DNA of 36,301 nt from Cruorifilaria tuberocauda (taxonomy: Eukaryota; Nematoda; Chromadorea; Rhabditida; Onchocercidae): assembly GCA_013365365.1 (NCBI GenBank), contig JABVXU010000538.1:1-36301 (forward strand). The letters are read 5' to 3'. The notes beneath the pieces are model-generated. The model made no database searches. It saw only the letters and a list, made by a program, of their open reading frames with translations, and was not told the DNA's origin. This document shows, piece by piece, positions 22,701-35,420 of the stretch. How positions within the stretch are numbered: the first letter of the stretch is position 1; each line of letters begins with the position of its first letter. The translations under genes and the position numbers were made by a program.

Positions 22701-25700
22701 TTATTTTTTAAATTCATTTAATGGCATGTGTTCATCGTTCTTCGTCTTATCAATCTTAATGAGAGGTTTAGCAGTTTCATGTGAAGTAATCTCTTCTCCA
22801 GGCATTCGATCAGGCATCGGTTTACCTTTAGTTTCAGGAACGATAAATAGAAATGCAGTTACTTCAATTAAGGCAAAAAGACACATTGTAAGATACGGAA
22901 GTGGAGTCCAAAATTCACCCTGAAATTGTACCAATTCTAAATAATCAAAAATAATGCAATTCTCTTTGAGATAAATAATCAAACTTCCTTCTTTTATCAT
23001 TTTTATCATTTTGTCAGCATCGATCATGTAGAAAAAAGTAATAAATTGAAAAAAAAATTTTTTTTGTAGCAAATTTAAAATATGAAATTTAAAAACAAAA
23101 AAAAAATTGCACGTACAATAACGAAGATTTGTGGTGCAATAATATTACCAATACGATTAAATGTTTGAATAAAGCCAATTTCCTTATTACGTATAGCTGT
23201 TGGAAAGAGTTCTGATGGCGTAACTGCATTTAGGATATAAATTTCACTACACATTGCTGCTGCTGATAAAGCCGTGATACGGATTATTATTTGTAAATCG
23301 AAACCTGAAATTCCATTTACAGATAATATCTCGTTTTTTTCAAAATTTGTAATGAAATATTCAGCATTAACCGAGAATGAAAAGTTATCTAGAGATTAAT
23401 ATTATATTTTAATGAAAGTGTTGAAAAAAATAATCAATACTGATTATGAAACGATATTATTATTAATAGACATACCGAATACAGTGATAAGAAATACTAA
23501 GCCAAGACATAATGCAATGAAAGACATGGAAAATCCATGCAGAAGACGTCGACCAGCCCAGTTAAATTTGATATCAACAAAGGCGCAAATTAGATTGATT
23601 GCGTAGCGCAATGAACCAACGATGATCGTATTTAGATATATCGATCCGGAAAGTTTCTCCATATTAAAAACCAATCCGTATGATATGATACTTGTAATCA
23701 TCCTAGAAATTAAGCATAATATTTTCATGATATGTTTAGAATTGATCACTTGATATTGATCAATTTCATGTATTCTTGAATTCTATTCAGGATATTCTTT
23801 AGTTGAAAGTATAACAAAGTCAATCATGAAAATCTAATCATGCAAAAACTAATATGAACTAATCATGAAACAGTAATCATGAAAATCTAATCAATGAACT
23901 AATTTATGAAAAATTAATCAATATAAATAGATTCAGAAAGTCGTCTACAATTTTTAATACAGAAATACTTTAATGTGTGTTTGTAATTTTACCATAAAAT
24001 CTTTTTCTAGCAAATTTCTATCTTTGAAATTTAAAAAAAAACAAAATCATGATAAAACGTACAAACTATACGAGAAAAGGATAGTATATAAAGCGAAACT
24101 TTTGTTTGAGAATAAATGCCAATATGTGTAATTCTTTTTTGGCTTACCAACTGCCTAAAAATTGAAATAAACTTTTTCTACTTTTATTCCAAATTCTACA
24201 AATAAAATTGTATTTTTAATCTTTTTTCATCGAGGAAAGGAAAATTTTTAATTTTAAAGAAAGAAAGCTAATATAATAAGCTAATGTATAATATACCTCT
24301 CTTAGACGTTCACGTTCATCATCCAATAAGAGATCTAACTCTTGTAAGCGTTCTGGCGTATTCTTATTATCCCATCTACCCATACCAACAAGTGCCTGAC
24401 GTGCTTCATCAATTTTACCTTTCTGAATTAACCATCGTGGGCTTTCATATGCAAATCTAAAAGAATGGAAAAATTAATAATAATAAAAATTAAGAATTGA
24501 CAATAAGTAATCATATCATGAATTATAATCAAGTAAAGAATAATTTGTCAAAAATTAATCACAACATAATAATTATTATTATTGTAACTATTGTAAAATC
24601 ATTATTATTATTATTAATAGATAAAGAAAAAGTAATAAAGATATGAAAAATGAGAAATGAATTGTAATTAAATTTGAACAATTTCAGGAATTTTATTTAT
24701 TATCTATTTTCAGTGAAATTTCAATTAACTTACACTAATAAGACAGTCAGAGGAATCGTAAGAAGAGCAACAACTCGTGATAGTAATCGCCATTCACCAG
24801 TTAAGTAAGCTAAACCGGTAAAAACGATATAGTTCGGAGAGTAAGTAATAACTGTAACTATCCACATACGATGCTTAGCAGGTAAATTTTCCATCATGAA
24901 TACATAAGAAACACTGTAAGGAAATAATCTTTATGGCTATTTAGATATTTCTAACGTTTTCATTTATTTATTGTAAGATTGAAAAAAAAAAATTAATTTA
25001 TTATTCTATTTATTTTATTATGGTATTAATAAGAAGTACGGTATTAATAAAGTATGGTATTAAAAGTGAGCATTAAAAATATGGTATTAATAAAGTAACA
25101 ATTTCTAATACTGCTTTTTTTATTTTCCTTTTTTACTTCTATGATATTCGATTGAAATATCGCAAAAGTAAAAAATGGTACAGTAATATACTTTTTAGAT
25201 TCATTCAACCAGAAGTTTTTTAGGATCAATTCATATCGTTTAATTTGCTTGTTTTAATCGATAGCTGCAAAAATTCGATTTTATATAGCGTTGAATTTTG
25301 AGATATCATGAAAGTTTAACTAACCTATGCTTTCCTCCGGTGAAAAACATTACAAAAAATCGAGCAATTGTGAAGGTAATCAAATTGTTCGCAAATGTTG
25401 ATAACAAACCAGTAATAATTAAGCCAACTGTTCCAAATAAAAGAATCTTGAAATTAGCATATATAATTATCAAATTGCTGTAATGTTGTAATATTGTACT
25501 GTAATATTGCAGTATTTGTTACTGTAATATTTTTTGCATGAAAAATAACAAACTATAAATTATCCTAAACAATTCTGTTTTCAATATTTCTCACTAAAAT
25601 ATACTATGTCAATTTGTTAACAGTATTTTCTCATATAAAAACGTTTCTGATAAAGTATTAAAGTTAAAATATGTAAACCTTAATTGTAAATGCAAGAGCT

Positions 25701-27519
25701 TTTGTACAGTAACAGTTCCTTCTAGAACTGATCTTCTAGTTATAATGATTATAATAATAGAAGTAAATGAAATAATAAAATAGGTAAATTTAATTGAAAA
25801 GATTATACTCAAATCACTATATTACTATAATCACTATACCACCACTATCACTATAAGTCGTTATAACTATCGTGTAGCATCGTTTTGCTTATCATTTGCG
25901 ATCTCAGCATATGATTCTTTAATAATCACTTTGAACTTTAATGAGTTGTTAAAAAAATCACTTTATTCATATATAAATTGTTTTGGTGATTAATTACTTC
26001 ATTAATTATAGTGTAAAACAAAAGAGTAACTTACCTTCCTTCGACCAAACATATCCGATAACTGTCCAAATGTCATTGCACCAAACATAATGCCAATCAT
26101 TTGTAATGATATACTCAGTTTAACTTTTTTTGCCGAATCGCAGAAGTAATGAAACTGAAATTGTTGAAATACCAAATTCATGAAATAGAAGAAAAATCGA
26201 AAATTACAAAAATGGTACTATCGTAACTTCTTTACTCGTATCAATGATACGATATGAGAATGAGAATCGGTAACAAGTTGACAATTATTTCGTGAAATGG
26301 ATCATCTGATTCTCCAATATCATTAGAAAAAGGAACAAGGATAAGCTACTGGTTACTTACTCCAAATGATTACTTAGATATTTGATCTTACATTTAGTTT
26401 TTTGGATTCTTACTTCTTTTTAACTTAACCTAAACCACCATTAACTTTACTTGCTTTCGATTCATTTTGCAATCTTAGAAAACTAGAAAATGAAAAATTA
26501 TTATTACCTTAATAATAATAATTATTATTTTACTCTTGCTAGTATAACTTACTTCATAAGCGACTGATTCGAAATCTGCTTTTAATTTTGGATTTGAGCA
26601 ACCACCGGTTGAATTAGCATAACTATTGTATTTTTCACATTGCTCTTTTGCTGTCAGATCGGTAAACATTCGATCATCACATCCTTCTATATGAGCTACG
26701 GCACCTGAAAAATTAAATTTTAAACAGTTGATCTTATTCGAACAACAACTACTTATTCAGGAAATTGAATACCAAAAATTTTAAACAAAATTACAACTTT
26801 TTCGGTTGGTAAAAATAAAAGAAATGACCGGGAATTCAGCAATATTTAATTGAAATTCTCAAAAAAAACTTATTTACGTATGTGATAATTTTTAGTTAAA
26901 AACTATCAGTTAAAAATTAAAACTTAATTTAAAAATTAATTCATATTGTTAATTGGGAATGATCATTAAGGTGAAATTTCCGACGTAATACTTTCATCAA
27001 TTTGACTGATGAACAAAATGATTGAAGCAAATGTGATTAACATATATCAGAGTATTTATCAGCTGAACTAAATGATTACTAAATGAATTTGATAAATGAT
27101 CATAAATCAATCAATAAACTATCTGTAAAACTGTAAAATTTAGAATAAAAAAGGAAAAAAAACAGAGATAGAGAAAGAGAGAAGGAGGGAGAGAGAAAAT
27201 TCCATTAATCTACTAAAATAATAAACAACGAATGAAAACAAATATGCAAATCATTTTCATTTCTGAATGAAAAAAAATGCAATATAAAATGTTTCTCAGG
27301 CTTATTCTGAAAAAAAAAATTCAACAAAAATAAAAAGCAAATTAAAATTTTGAAGAATTTTTAATAAAAAAAAAACAAACCACCGTAAATCATGTAGATA
27401 AGATTGCTAACTTGTGAAATAATCAATAATTCATAGAGTAAGCATAGAAAGCCAGTATATTTTCCAAGTTCGATAAAATCACCGAGATTACTTCGTTCTT
27501 TCGTTACTTCTTTTGTCAT
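22701..27519 (-). CDS. SLC22-type organic ion transporter (major facilitator superfamily)
   Basis: Ten exons on the minus strand (27519-27384, 26704-26553, 26154-26035, 25446-25325, 24913-24734, 24456-24297, 24154-24063, 23702-23476, 23304-23117, 22919-22701) join in frame to 531 residues, the normal size for organic cation/anion transporters of the plasma membrane. Family marks in order: a first membrane segment near 22-45; a large extracellular loop (about 47-100) with Cys54, Cys68, Cys82 and Cys101 and an Asn-Ser-Thr sequon; the MFS signature GQLSDMFGRRK (126-136); SYVFMMENLP after segment four; ESPRW (241-245); a charged cytosolic loop (about 250-300); a second signature NWAGRR (369-374); SELFPTAIRN (427-436); and PETKGKP (487-493) before a hydrophilic tail. 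Four Cys and about 55 residues make the loop shorter than in vertebrate OCTs. An acceptor TTTATAG lies seven bases before the ATG and fixes the start. Substrate cannot be inferred. The donor after the first exon is the less usual GTGGTT. Confidence 0.92.
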
Positions 27520-27526
27520 TGCAAAT

Positions 27527-27540
27527 CTATAAAGTAAATA
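27527..27540 (-). promoter_or_regulatory. Probable trans-splice acceptor of the SLC22 gene
   Basis: The minus strand reads TTTACTTTATAG ending at 27527, then ATTTGCA and the ATG at 27519. No coding exon precedes it, so spliced-leader addition giving a seven-base leader is the simplest reading. Confidence 0.5.
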
Positions 27541-27900
27541 ATGAAAAAGGTAAAAAGTATAAGTAAAAAACAGAAATCAATTAAAATCGATACGCTTATT
27601 TTCACTTACGCACGTATGCTTATGTTACAATCATTCATTACTTCCATTGTATCTTTAATCAATTTTTTTTTTCAATAATATGATTCATTAGCCTATGCTA
27701 ATTAAACAAATCACACTGAAAGGAAAGGGTAAATGGAGGTAAGTGGAGAAAGATTGTGAAGATAATGTAATAAAGTAAGTGTAAATTAAATATTTGAAAT
27801 GAAATAGGTAAAGAAAATGAATAAAAATGGATAAAATTATGAATAAAATGATATAACATGGTAAAATAAATAAATAAATAAATAAGTAAATAAATGAAAT

Positions 27901-28078
27901 AAACAAATTACTATGAATAAATACTATTACGTGTAAATAAATAGCACGTGTAAGGATAAATAAGTTACTATGAATAAATACTGTTACGTGTAAATAAATA
28001 GCACGCGTAAGGATAAACAAATTACTATAAATAAATATTGTTACGTGTAAACAAACAGAGTGTGTACGTGTTGAAAAA
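27901..28078 (+). repeat. 57-base tandem repeat upstream of the SLC22 gene
   Basis: About three copies, anchored by TTACTAT(G/A)AATAAATA at 27908, 27965 and 28022. Copies contain TTACGTGTAA, a near-palindrome, and the first also has the E-box CACGTG (CACGCG in the second). The array lies 400-550 bases 5' of the SLC22 start, so it could contribute binding sites. A minus-strand open frame over it is only a by-product of the repeat. Confidence 0.8.
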
Positions 28079-28445
28079 TAGATGAAACTGGAATAAAAAA
28101 ATTATTCAAGTATAATAAATAATTATATAATCCTTAAAATATGAATAAGTATAATTAATTAGTTCATATTTTCCTTTCCCTATATTCATTTCTCTTTCAT
28201 ATGTAAATAGGAATTTAAAAATAAATTTAGGTCAAATGTTTCTGAAAATGAGGTTAAAGTATAGGAAAAATAAATCTCAATAAAGTATGAGAAAAATGAC
28301 CAAAAGGTAGTAATTGTAATTATCGATTTCTTAAAATCATGAATTAACATGCAAACACATGTAAGATTTCGTTAGGAATTACATGGAATTGCTTTTTTAC
28401 TTAACCTTCTGCCTTTTTTACCTTTATCTTTGACTTCTTTATCTC

Positions 28446-28624
28446 TTTTTACCTTTATTTCCTACTCTCTCTATTCTTTTTACCGTTATTTCCTACTCTC
28501 TCTATTCTTTTTACCGTTATCTCCTAATTTTTTTACCTCTTTTTACCCTTACTTTCTATTCTTTTTACCTCTTTTTACCTTTGTTTATCTTCCACTCTCT
28601 TTACTTCCTTTTACCTTTAACGGT
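28446..28624 (+). repeat. 31-base pyrimidine-rich tandem repeat
   Basis: Copies starting at 28446, 28477 and 28508 share TTTTTACC(T/G)TTAT, followed by a CCTACTCTCTCTATTC-type segment. The array decays into shorter TTTTTACC(T)CT units to about 28624. One strand is almost purely pyrimidine, which explains the open frames here. Confidence 0.75.
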
Positions 28625-28850
28625 CACTTCAACCTTTTTACTTTATAGTATACAATGGCTATTAATAATATCATTGTTATCACAGCAATTTAATCATCCA
28701 TTAATAATCTATCCTAATTGTTTACGTCTACTAATTGTCACAAAAAGTAATAAATAATATCATCAATGAATGGGTCTATTGCACCACAAATAGCTATTTT
28801 GAATAGGAAAAAAAACCATGAAAAGCTTTAATACTTTTAATTCAGCGAAT

Positions 28851-28900
28851 GAGAGAGAGAAAGAGAGGGAGGAAGAGAGAGAGAGAGAGAGAGAGGAAGA
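28851..28900 (+). repeat. (GA)n-rich microsatellite
   Basis: Imperfect GA run with GGGAGGA interruptions. Its Ser/Leu-rich minus-strand reading frame is not a gene. Confidence 0.8.
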
Positions 28901-29238
28901 ATAAAATGAATAATGTAAATGAAATAGAAGAGAAAAAATGAAGAAAGTGTGAAAGCAATGATAGTTAGCTAGTTGATAAATATATTTCAGATCGATAAAT
29001 GACATCATCCCTTAAGAGCTATAGCTATTATTGTGGCCTAATCATTGACGAATTAATCCTCTGCGAATAAAATGCGAAAAGTAAAAGTACGAATATTTCT
29101 GAAGTTATAACTTAATTGATTTTATTAAATGATATGATAATTTTGATTATTAATGAAATTTGCTTATCAATTCTGATATGATCATGCAAGGCTTCAACTC
29201 ATAAAATTTCAGATAAAATGAAATTTTTCAATCAATAA

Positions 29239-29400
29239 TGATAACGTATTATGATGATAATGAACTGTAATATCGATAACAATACTGATAACGTGTTATA
29301 ATGATAATAACGTCAGTAATACTGATAACCTGTTATAATGATAACGAACTGTAATAATGCTAATCTATTACATTGATGCAGTAATACTGATAACGTTTAT
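29239..29400 (+). repeat. Degenerate repeats rich in CTGATAACG
   Basis: At least four imperfect copies of a segment like ACTGATAACGTGTTATAATG, mixed with GAACTGTAATA words, recur at roughly 40-55-base intervals. TGATAA and TTATCA words are dense. Confidence 0.55.
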
Positions 29401-30101
29401 CATTTTCATTAAAATCGATAACTTTTATTTTTCTCATTATGAAATTACCTAGGTTATTTTTTAATTCATTATTTTCAAGAAAACAAAAAATAAAAAAAAA
29501 TAATAGAGGAAATAATTTTATCAAAATTATATCAAACCTTTTTCCCAAATCTGCTATTACTTTTATACTAGAATTTCATTTTATAGATATTACTTGTTAA
29601 ATATCGTTTACTATGATAGTGATATTATCAGTGTATGATTAGAGCAGCGAAATGTATCCATCAGATTTGTAGTAATTCTATTTTGCACATCACTACTTTC
29701 ATTCAGATTATAAATGAGAATTTGAAAGTTGCTAATGATAATAATGGCATTCATACTCGTCGTGAAAATATCTATCAGACTAATCTAACATAACTTGATC
29801 GAGTAATTTCTCATAATCATAAAAATTGAAATGAGTAAGATATTGTTCTAGCAATGAAATGAAGAGATGACATTAGACGGAAATATTTTGAAAACAAACG
29901 ATTATTATTACTAAGTTAAACTTAGAAAAGTAGTATGATATTTATAGTAAAATACAGTAGTTACATACGGTAAAACACAGTACTCAATTCTGTAGTAATA
30001 CATTCGAAATCGAAATTACAATCACCAACTTCTTATCATAGGCTCCTTAGCTTTATTGCTGCTTATCATTGAAAATAAAATTAAATTTTAACAAATCAAT
30101 T

Positions 30102-30548
30102 TTACTTAAATTTTAGCCATGAAATGAAATGATTTGCAATTGGATCGTTGATATGTATAACAGTCAGATAAACAAAAGAGAAGTCAAACTGATATAGTTG
30201 AAAGGATTTTCCAAATGTAAATAAACAAAAATAAAGGAAGCAAAATTTAATCAATAATTTGTATGCTTTAATATTAAATATTTGATTTTTCTTTTTTTCC
30301 AGTTTCCACAAATAAATGATAAAATTAAAATAAAAAAGAGAAGAAAAATCTTTTCCTTTTTCCATTTTTTCTTTTTTTCTCTCTTTCCCGTTTTTTTTCT
30401 CTCGAATTATTTCCCGGATACTGGGAAGTGACATAATGATATCAGTTATCAGTTGAGTGAAAAATAAAACGAAAATAATACTGAAAGTGAAATTATCATA
30501 AATTAATGGAAGGTTAATGGAAATCATCATAAATTTATCATAAATCAA
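30102..30548 (-). other. 148-codon ORF of doubtful coding status
   Basis: This is the longest uninterrupted reading frame in the window. Its product alternates Phe/Leu/Ile-rich hydrophobic stretches (about 8-38, and again near 105-120) with a Lys/Glu-rich run around 50-65 that comes from a polypurine tract. No family, signal or splice evidence supports it. Stops are expected about every 11-12 codons at this base composition, so the length is unusual, but the polypurine bias lowers stop density locally. Confidence 0.15.
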
Positions 30549-31333
30549 TTATTATAAACTAATGAAAAAAAATTAAATAAATTTTTTTACTTTCCATAGC
30601 AAATTGAAAAAGTTTTTTGCGTATAAAAAATCATTTTATATAATGAATTTCAATTTTTAAACGATATTTATAACTGAAATGAAATGGAATTACTATTTTT
30701 ATATTCTTCCTTTTTAATATTAAATTAATTCCGTTCTAAATTTAACTCTAATTTTACTCGAAAACTATTTATTTTAAACTTCTTTTTTAAGAATTCTATT
30801 TATAAGCCTTTGTTTGCCTCTTTTGCATTCATTAATAATTCTATTACTCTTTTCTTCTCTTTAAGTTCTTTTTGCAAAGTTAAATCAATATTGTAAATTT
30901 TTAAATTGATAGGTAACATAATGATATCAACCTATATTGCTTACTCTTAAATTTACTATTTCTTTATCTTTACTCAGTAAAATCAGTTTCATGTGTTGGA
31001 GTTCAAGTTTCAACTTATATAAATTACTTTTAAAGTTTACTGCATTTATCTTTTTCTTCACTTAATTCCTTGTTCTTTTTACTATTAACATAGTAAAACA
31101 CTAATAGCTTGAAAAAAACTTAATCCAAGAAACGTATGAGTATAAAGCATCAAGCAAACATAAGAAAATCTTACTTATAATGCAACCTGATTTTTGCGTA
31201 TATAGGAAACGAAAAAAGGATATTTAAAAGTGCTTTTTTATATTGGAATATATTTATTATTACATGTTATAAGTTGATGAGTTAACAATTAACAGGATAA
31301 GTAATCAGAGTCTTATTTGTCTTTTGGGACGTA

Positions 31334-31515
31334 TGACGTCTCCTTCGGTTACTGAATGACGTCTCCTTCGGTTACTGAATGACGTCTCCTTCGGTTACTG
31401 AATGACGTCTCTTCGGTTACTGAATGACGTCTCCTACGGTCACTGAATGACGTCTCCTCGGTTACTGAATGATATTCCCTACGGTTACTGAATGAATGAA
31501 CTCTCCTTCAGTTTT
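31334..31515 (+). repeat. 23-base GC-enriched minisatellite with CRE-like cores
   Basis: Seven units of 22-23 bases begin at 31334, 31357, 31380, 31403, 31425, 31448 and 31470, followed by a degenerate eighth. Each starts TGACGTCTCC and continues with CGGTTACTGAA; the seventh has TGATATTCCC instead. The units are far richer in G+C than the surroundings, and TGACGTCT differs from the CREB/ATF site by one base. Confidence 0.9.
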
Positions 31516-34500
31516 TTGAGCGTAAATTAGAAAAATGAAAAGTAACGTAGAAAGTGAAGTTTAGTTCTCGATGAGTAATGATAATTGTTCATTTGTACTT
31601 CTTGTGCACTTCCACTTTTTACCACTCACGAAACATTGTTGATGATAAGTGTATTGTTTAAAACTTCTATAAAAATTAATCAAAAGCTTATTGTTTTCAT
31701 TTAATTTCATTTTCGGAGATAACTTATATACTTAAAACAAAGTATGAAAAATCTTATTTTAATCGAAGTACATCTAACTACTCAATGTTTCAAAATGACT
31801 AATTAATTAGAGTATGTGAGAATATTGAAGATGAAATAATTCTAAAATTCTATCTTTCCTTTCCTGGAGAAAATTTGTTAAAAAGCAGAAAATAGCAGTA
31901 AGGAAGTCTTTTCAAAAGTTCAGCTAAGAAATAGTTTCAAATTTTAATTTAGAACGATTGCTTGTAGGGTAAATTTATGTGAGGAAGAATAAGCTGTTTA
32001 CAGCTAGCTTATAGCTTATGAAGTGATATATCAGAATTGAATAACGGAAATTGAATCTTCCATTCATCCCTAAATTACTCTAAAATTTTACTCATGAAAA
32101 ACATTATTAATTATATTTTGAAGAGATAAGAAAAAACGATATTTCAATGCTATCTTTTCATTTCAATTACAAAAAGTTAAACTTTTAAGGTTATCATCAA
32201 AATCAACAGAATGATAAATGAATTGTTTCAAATTGATTACAAGATCAGATGATCTCAAAGTAAAATATTTATTTGTTGCGTAATCGATTACTGATTACTT
32301 GATAACGAATTGCATTCTATTTTACTTATGGAAATCTTATTTAAAGTTAATTTTAGCGATTAAATTTTATTCGAATTACATGTTCTCTCAATCTTGAAAT
32401 TTTATTATAAAGTAGGAAATGAATCAAATTTATCAAATAAGGATTTTGGCAAATAACAAAAATTGAAATTGTAAATATAAAATTCAAATATATCGGAATT
32501 ATATATTATTCATTATTATTAATTTAAATGTCTCTTTTACTGTAAATTTATAGGAAATTAAAGGAAATTAAAAATCGGAAAATTTTACACAATGTTTTAT
32601 ACCTCTAAAACTATATAAAATCGAAAAATGAAATGGCAAGAATTAGTATAATGCTTTAAATCTAAATACTAAATTATCATGGCAAAATGTTGTACAGTAA
32701 TATTATATAATATGGAATATATAAGTTATGATAAGACAGCAAGTACTATCTTAGGAGTATAGTAATTAATAAGAAATTGAAATCGACAAGAAGCAATTTT
32801 CTTCTTCATATGGAAATATATGTTTATCGATTGAATTCTTAATACTATTTGAAATTACTCATTAAGCTTGCATAACGAGCATGAAGAAAAGTAATTTGCA
32901 AATTCAATTAAACAGAAATAAAAAAGTGGAATGAAGGAAAAATTGCTAGAATTGCATTTTCAATAATATATGAATTTATTATGCTCTCAAGGAAACCACT
33001 TATCTGAAAAAGATGAGAAGGAAAGAGAGAGAGAGAGTGATGGAAAGAGAAAGAAAGTTGATTTGTTAAACAAAGTAAAAAATGTTTTTTGGAAAAGCTT
33101 TAAAAAAATTCCATTTATTTTATAATTGATCGCATAAGCATTATTCAATTACAATAGCAAACAAAGAGAAAAGTTTTTAAAAAACAATTCAAAACAGACT
33201 AAAAAACAAGTGGAAATTTAGTACTTTTAAAGGGAACAATGAAAGTGAATTGTTTACAATTCAAAAATAATTGACAAAAGTATTGATTGGAAAGAAAATT
33301 TTTAACGTTACTCCATTGTGTGAGAGTAAAATTGAAAGTAAGTTGAAAGGTAAGAAAGAAAAAAAAAGTTGGTAGAAATTAAATTGAACTGAAATTGAAA
33401 AACAAATTCAAGTTCACGTTTTATATGATGAGGATATAGTAATTATTTATAAAACTTCAAATTAGTAAGAAATTAATAAGTCAAATGAAATCGAAAATTT
33501 TGAAACGCTATAACAAAATGAGTTCAATAACCTGCTGTTACCTATATAGGTATGATAGGTAAAGGAAAAAGTAAGTAAACGGACGTCTATTTGATTACAG
33601 CGTTATGACAAAATTTCAAATGAATTAACTGATAAGAAAATGTAATGTCATATCGAAAGTTACAACGTATTACTTTGTAAAATATAGGCGTGGTTAACAG
33701 ATTCGGTTTGCTCACTTACTTTTACTTTTTACCTATTACAGGTGTGTGAATCTATAAACAAACGTTCTTATTCTAATCAATATTATATCAAAAGTCAATC
33801 GCAACGAACATTTACATTTTGATGGAAAATAAATAAACAGAAGAGAACTTTTCTCTCTTTCACATATTATTGAATTTTTTGTTTAAAGTTAAAAAAAAGT
33901 GGAAAAAGTTACTTTAAGATTTACTTATCAGAATTTATTTAATGTGAATTCCCATGAATTGAATTCTTAAGTTTCAATTAAATTTACCGTTTGTTTTTCT
34001 TATCGATGAATTCTAATCAAATTAAGTTTTAAAGAAAAATCATTTGATTTGAGATGAAATGATAGTAAGTTGTGAAAGGGAAGTTAAAGTTAGAGTAAAT
34101 GATAAATGATTAGTAGTGATAAAAGAGAAAGTAAAGTTTTCAATTAAATCAATCTAAAAGATACATATAAATTTTATATCAAAAATTAGCGGATCAAATA
34201 TCAAAAATTAACAGAAACAAAAGTTTTTCATTTAAACAAATGAATTTAAAGCGAATTTTTTTTTTTGAAATAAAAGAGAATAAATGAATTTAGTTTAAAC
34301 TGATAAGAAGCAAAGTTATCATAACACTGTGGAAATCTCTGCTTATCACTTTTATCGAAAGATAATAAATAAAAGAAATAATTTCTTGATGTAAGAATTG
34401 CAGCTTAACAAAACATCACAATTGAAAATGTAAACAAAATGAAGAATTTTATTTTAATTAATGGCAAGAATAATTAATTAACTTTTTTCAATGATTGATT

Positions 34501-34895
34501 AGTTATTTCAATGGTTTTATCGTGAAATGGCTCATAGTATATTTAATTTCAAATTCGATTTAAAAAGTTTAGAAAATTTCAATTATTCAAATTATCGATC
34601 AAATCATTATCATAATCATTTCAATTATCAATAAGATATTAAATTTGATTGCTTGAATCATACTAAGTGCAATCATACAAAGTTTCTCCAATTAAATTAA
34701 AATTATATTATAAATTATAAAATATTATAAAATCATAAAATTAGATCATAGAATTAAATTATAAAATATTACCACTTTGTTCATAAGTTTTTTGCTAAAA
34801 GTTATGCAAATTTAACATTTTAAAAGTATGAAAGTATTCAATAACGATTATCAATGAGGAAAAGACAAAGTTAGTAACTTTAGATTTGAATAATC

Positions 34896-34991
34896 TCTGA
34901 TAACTGATAATAAAAACAAAGTGATTATCTGACAATTGATAATAAAAACAGAGTGATTATCTGATAATGATGATGAAAACAAAGTGATCAT
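34896..34991 (+). repeat. 32-base tandem repeat, three copies
   Basis: Units begin TCTGATAAC at 34896, TCTGACAAT at 34928 and TCTGATAAT at 34960, each ending AAAACA(A/G)AGTGAT. The junctions create TTATCTGA(T/C)AA, which carries GATA-type words on both strands. Confidence 0.85.
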
Positions 34992-35268
34992 GCTTGAAAT
35001 GCTTTTAATTCATTTATTTTCGCTTTAGACTGATTGAAAGTTTCCATTAATTAGGTGGAAAATTTTGTTTGCAATAAGCAAATAGCAGTAATCGTTAGTC
35101 AAATAAGAGGAAAGTTCATTTTCATGTCAGTCAGACATATCATCAAATTTGATAAGAAAGTTTCATTATTGGAAAATTGAAATAGCAATTGTAAAAGTAA
35201 TAACTAAACTTTAACTTTTGACATTTAGAAGAAAGAAAATAGTTTTTTAAAACATTATTATTTATAAC

Positions 35269-35420
35269 AAAGTACTTGCAGAGTGGAATCGTTATCATGA
35301 AAAAATAAAGTAATTGCAGAGTGGAATCGCTATCATGAAAAAATAAAGTAATTGCAGAGTGGAATCGTTATCATGAAGAGAAAATAACATACTTGTAAAG
35401 TGAATCATTATCGTAGCATG
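35269..35420 (+). repeat. 38-base tandem repeat, three copies plus a degenerate fourth
   Basis: Units start AAAGTA(C/A)TTGCAGAGTGG at 35269, 35307 and 35345 and include AATCG(T/C)TATCATGAA. The fourth, from about 35385, is diverged. No reading frame runs through the array. Confidence 0.85.

Noticed and set aside
27688..28020. 110-codon minus-strand frame with repeated Ile/Leu/His segments
   Set aside because: It reads through the 57-base tandem repeat; the repeated peptide is a by-product.
28763..29008. Minus-strand frame with a long Ser/Leu run
   Set aside because: It is a translation of the (GA)n tract at 28851-28900.
31334..31515. CRISPR array
   Set aside because: Units of 22-23 bases are contiguous with no unique spacers, and the window is eukaryotic.
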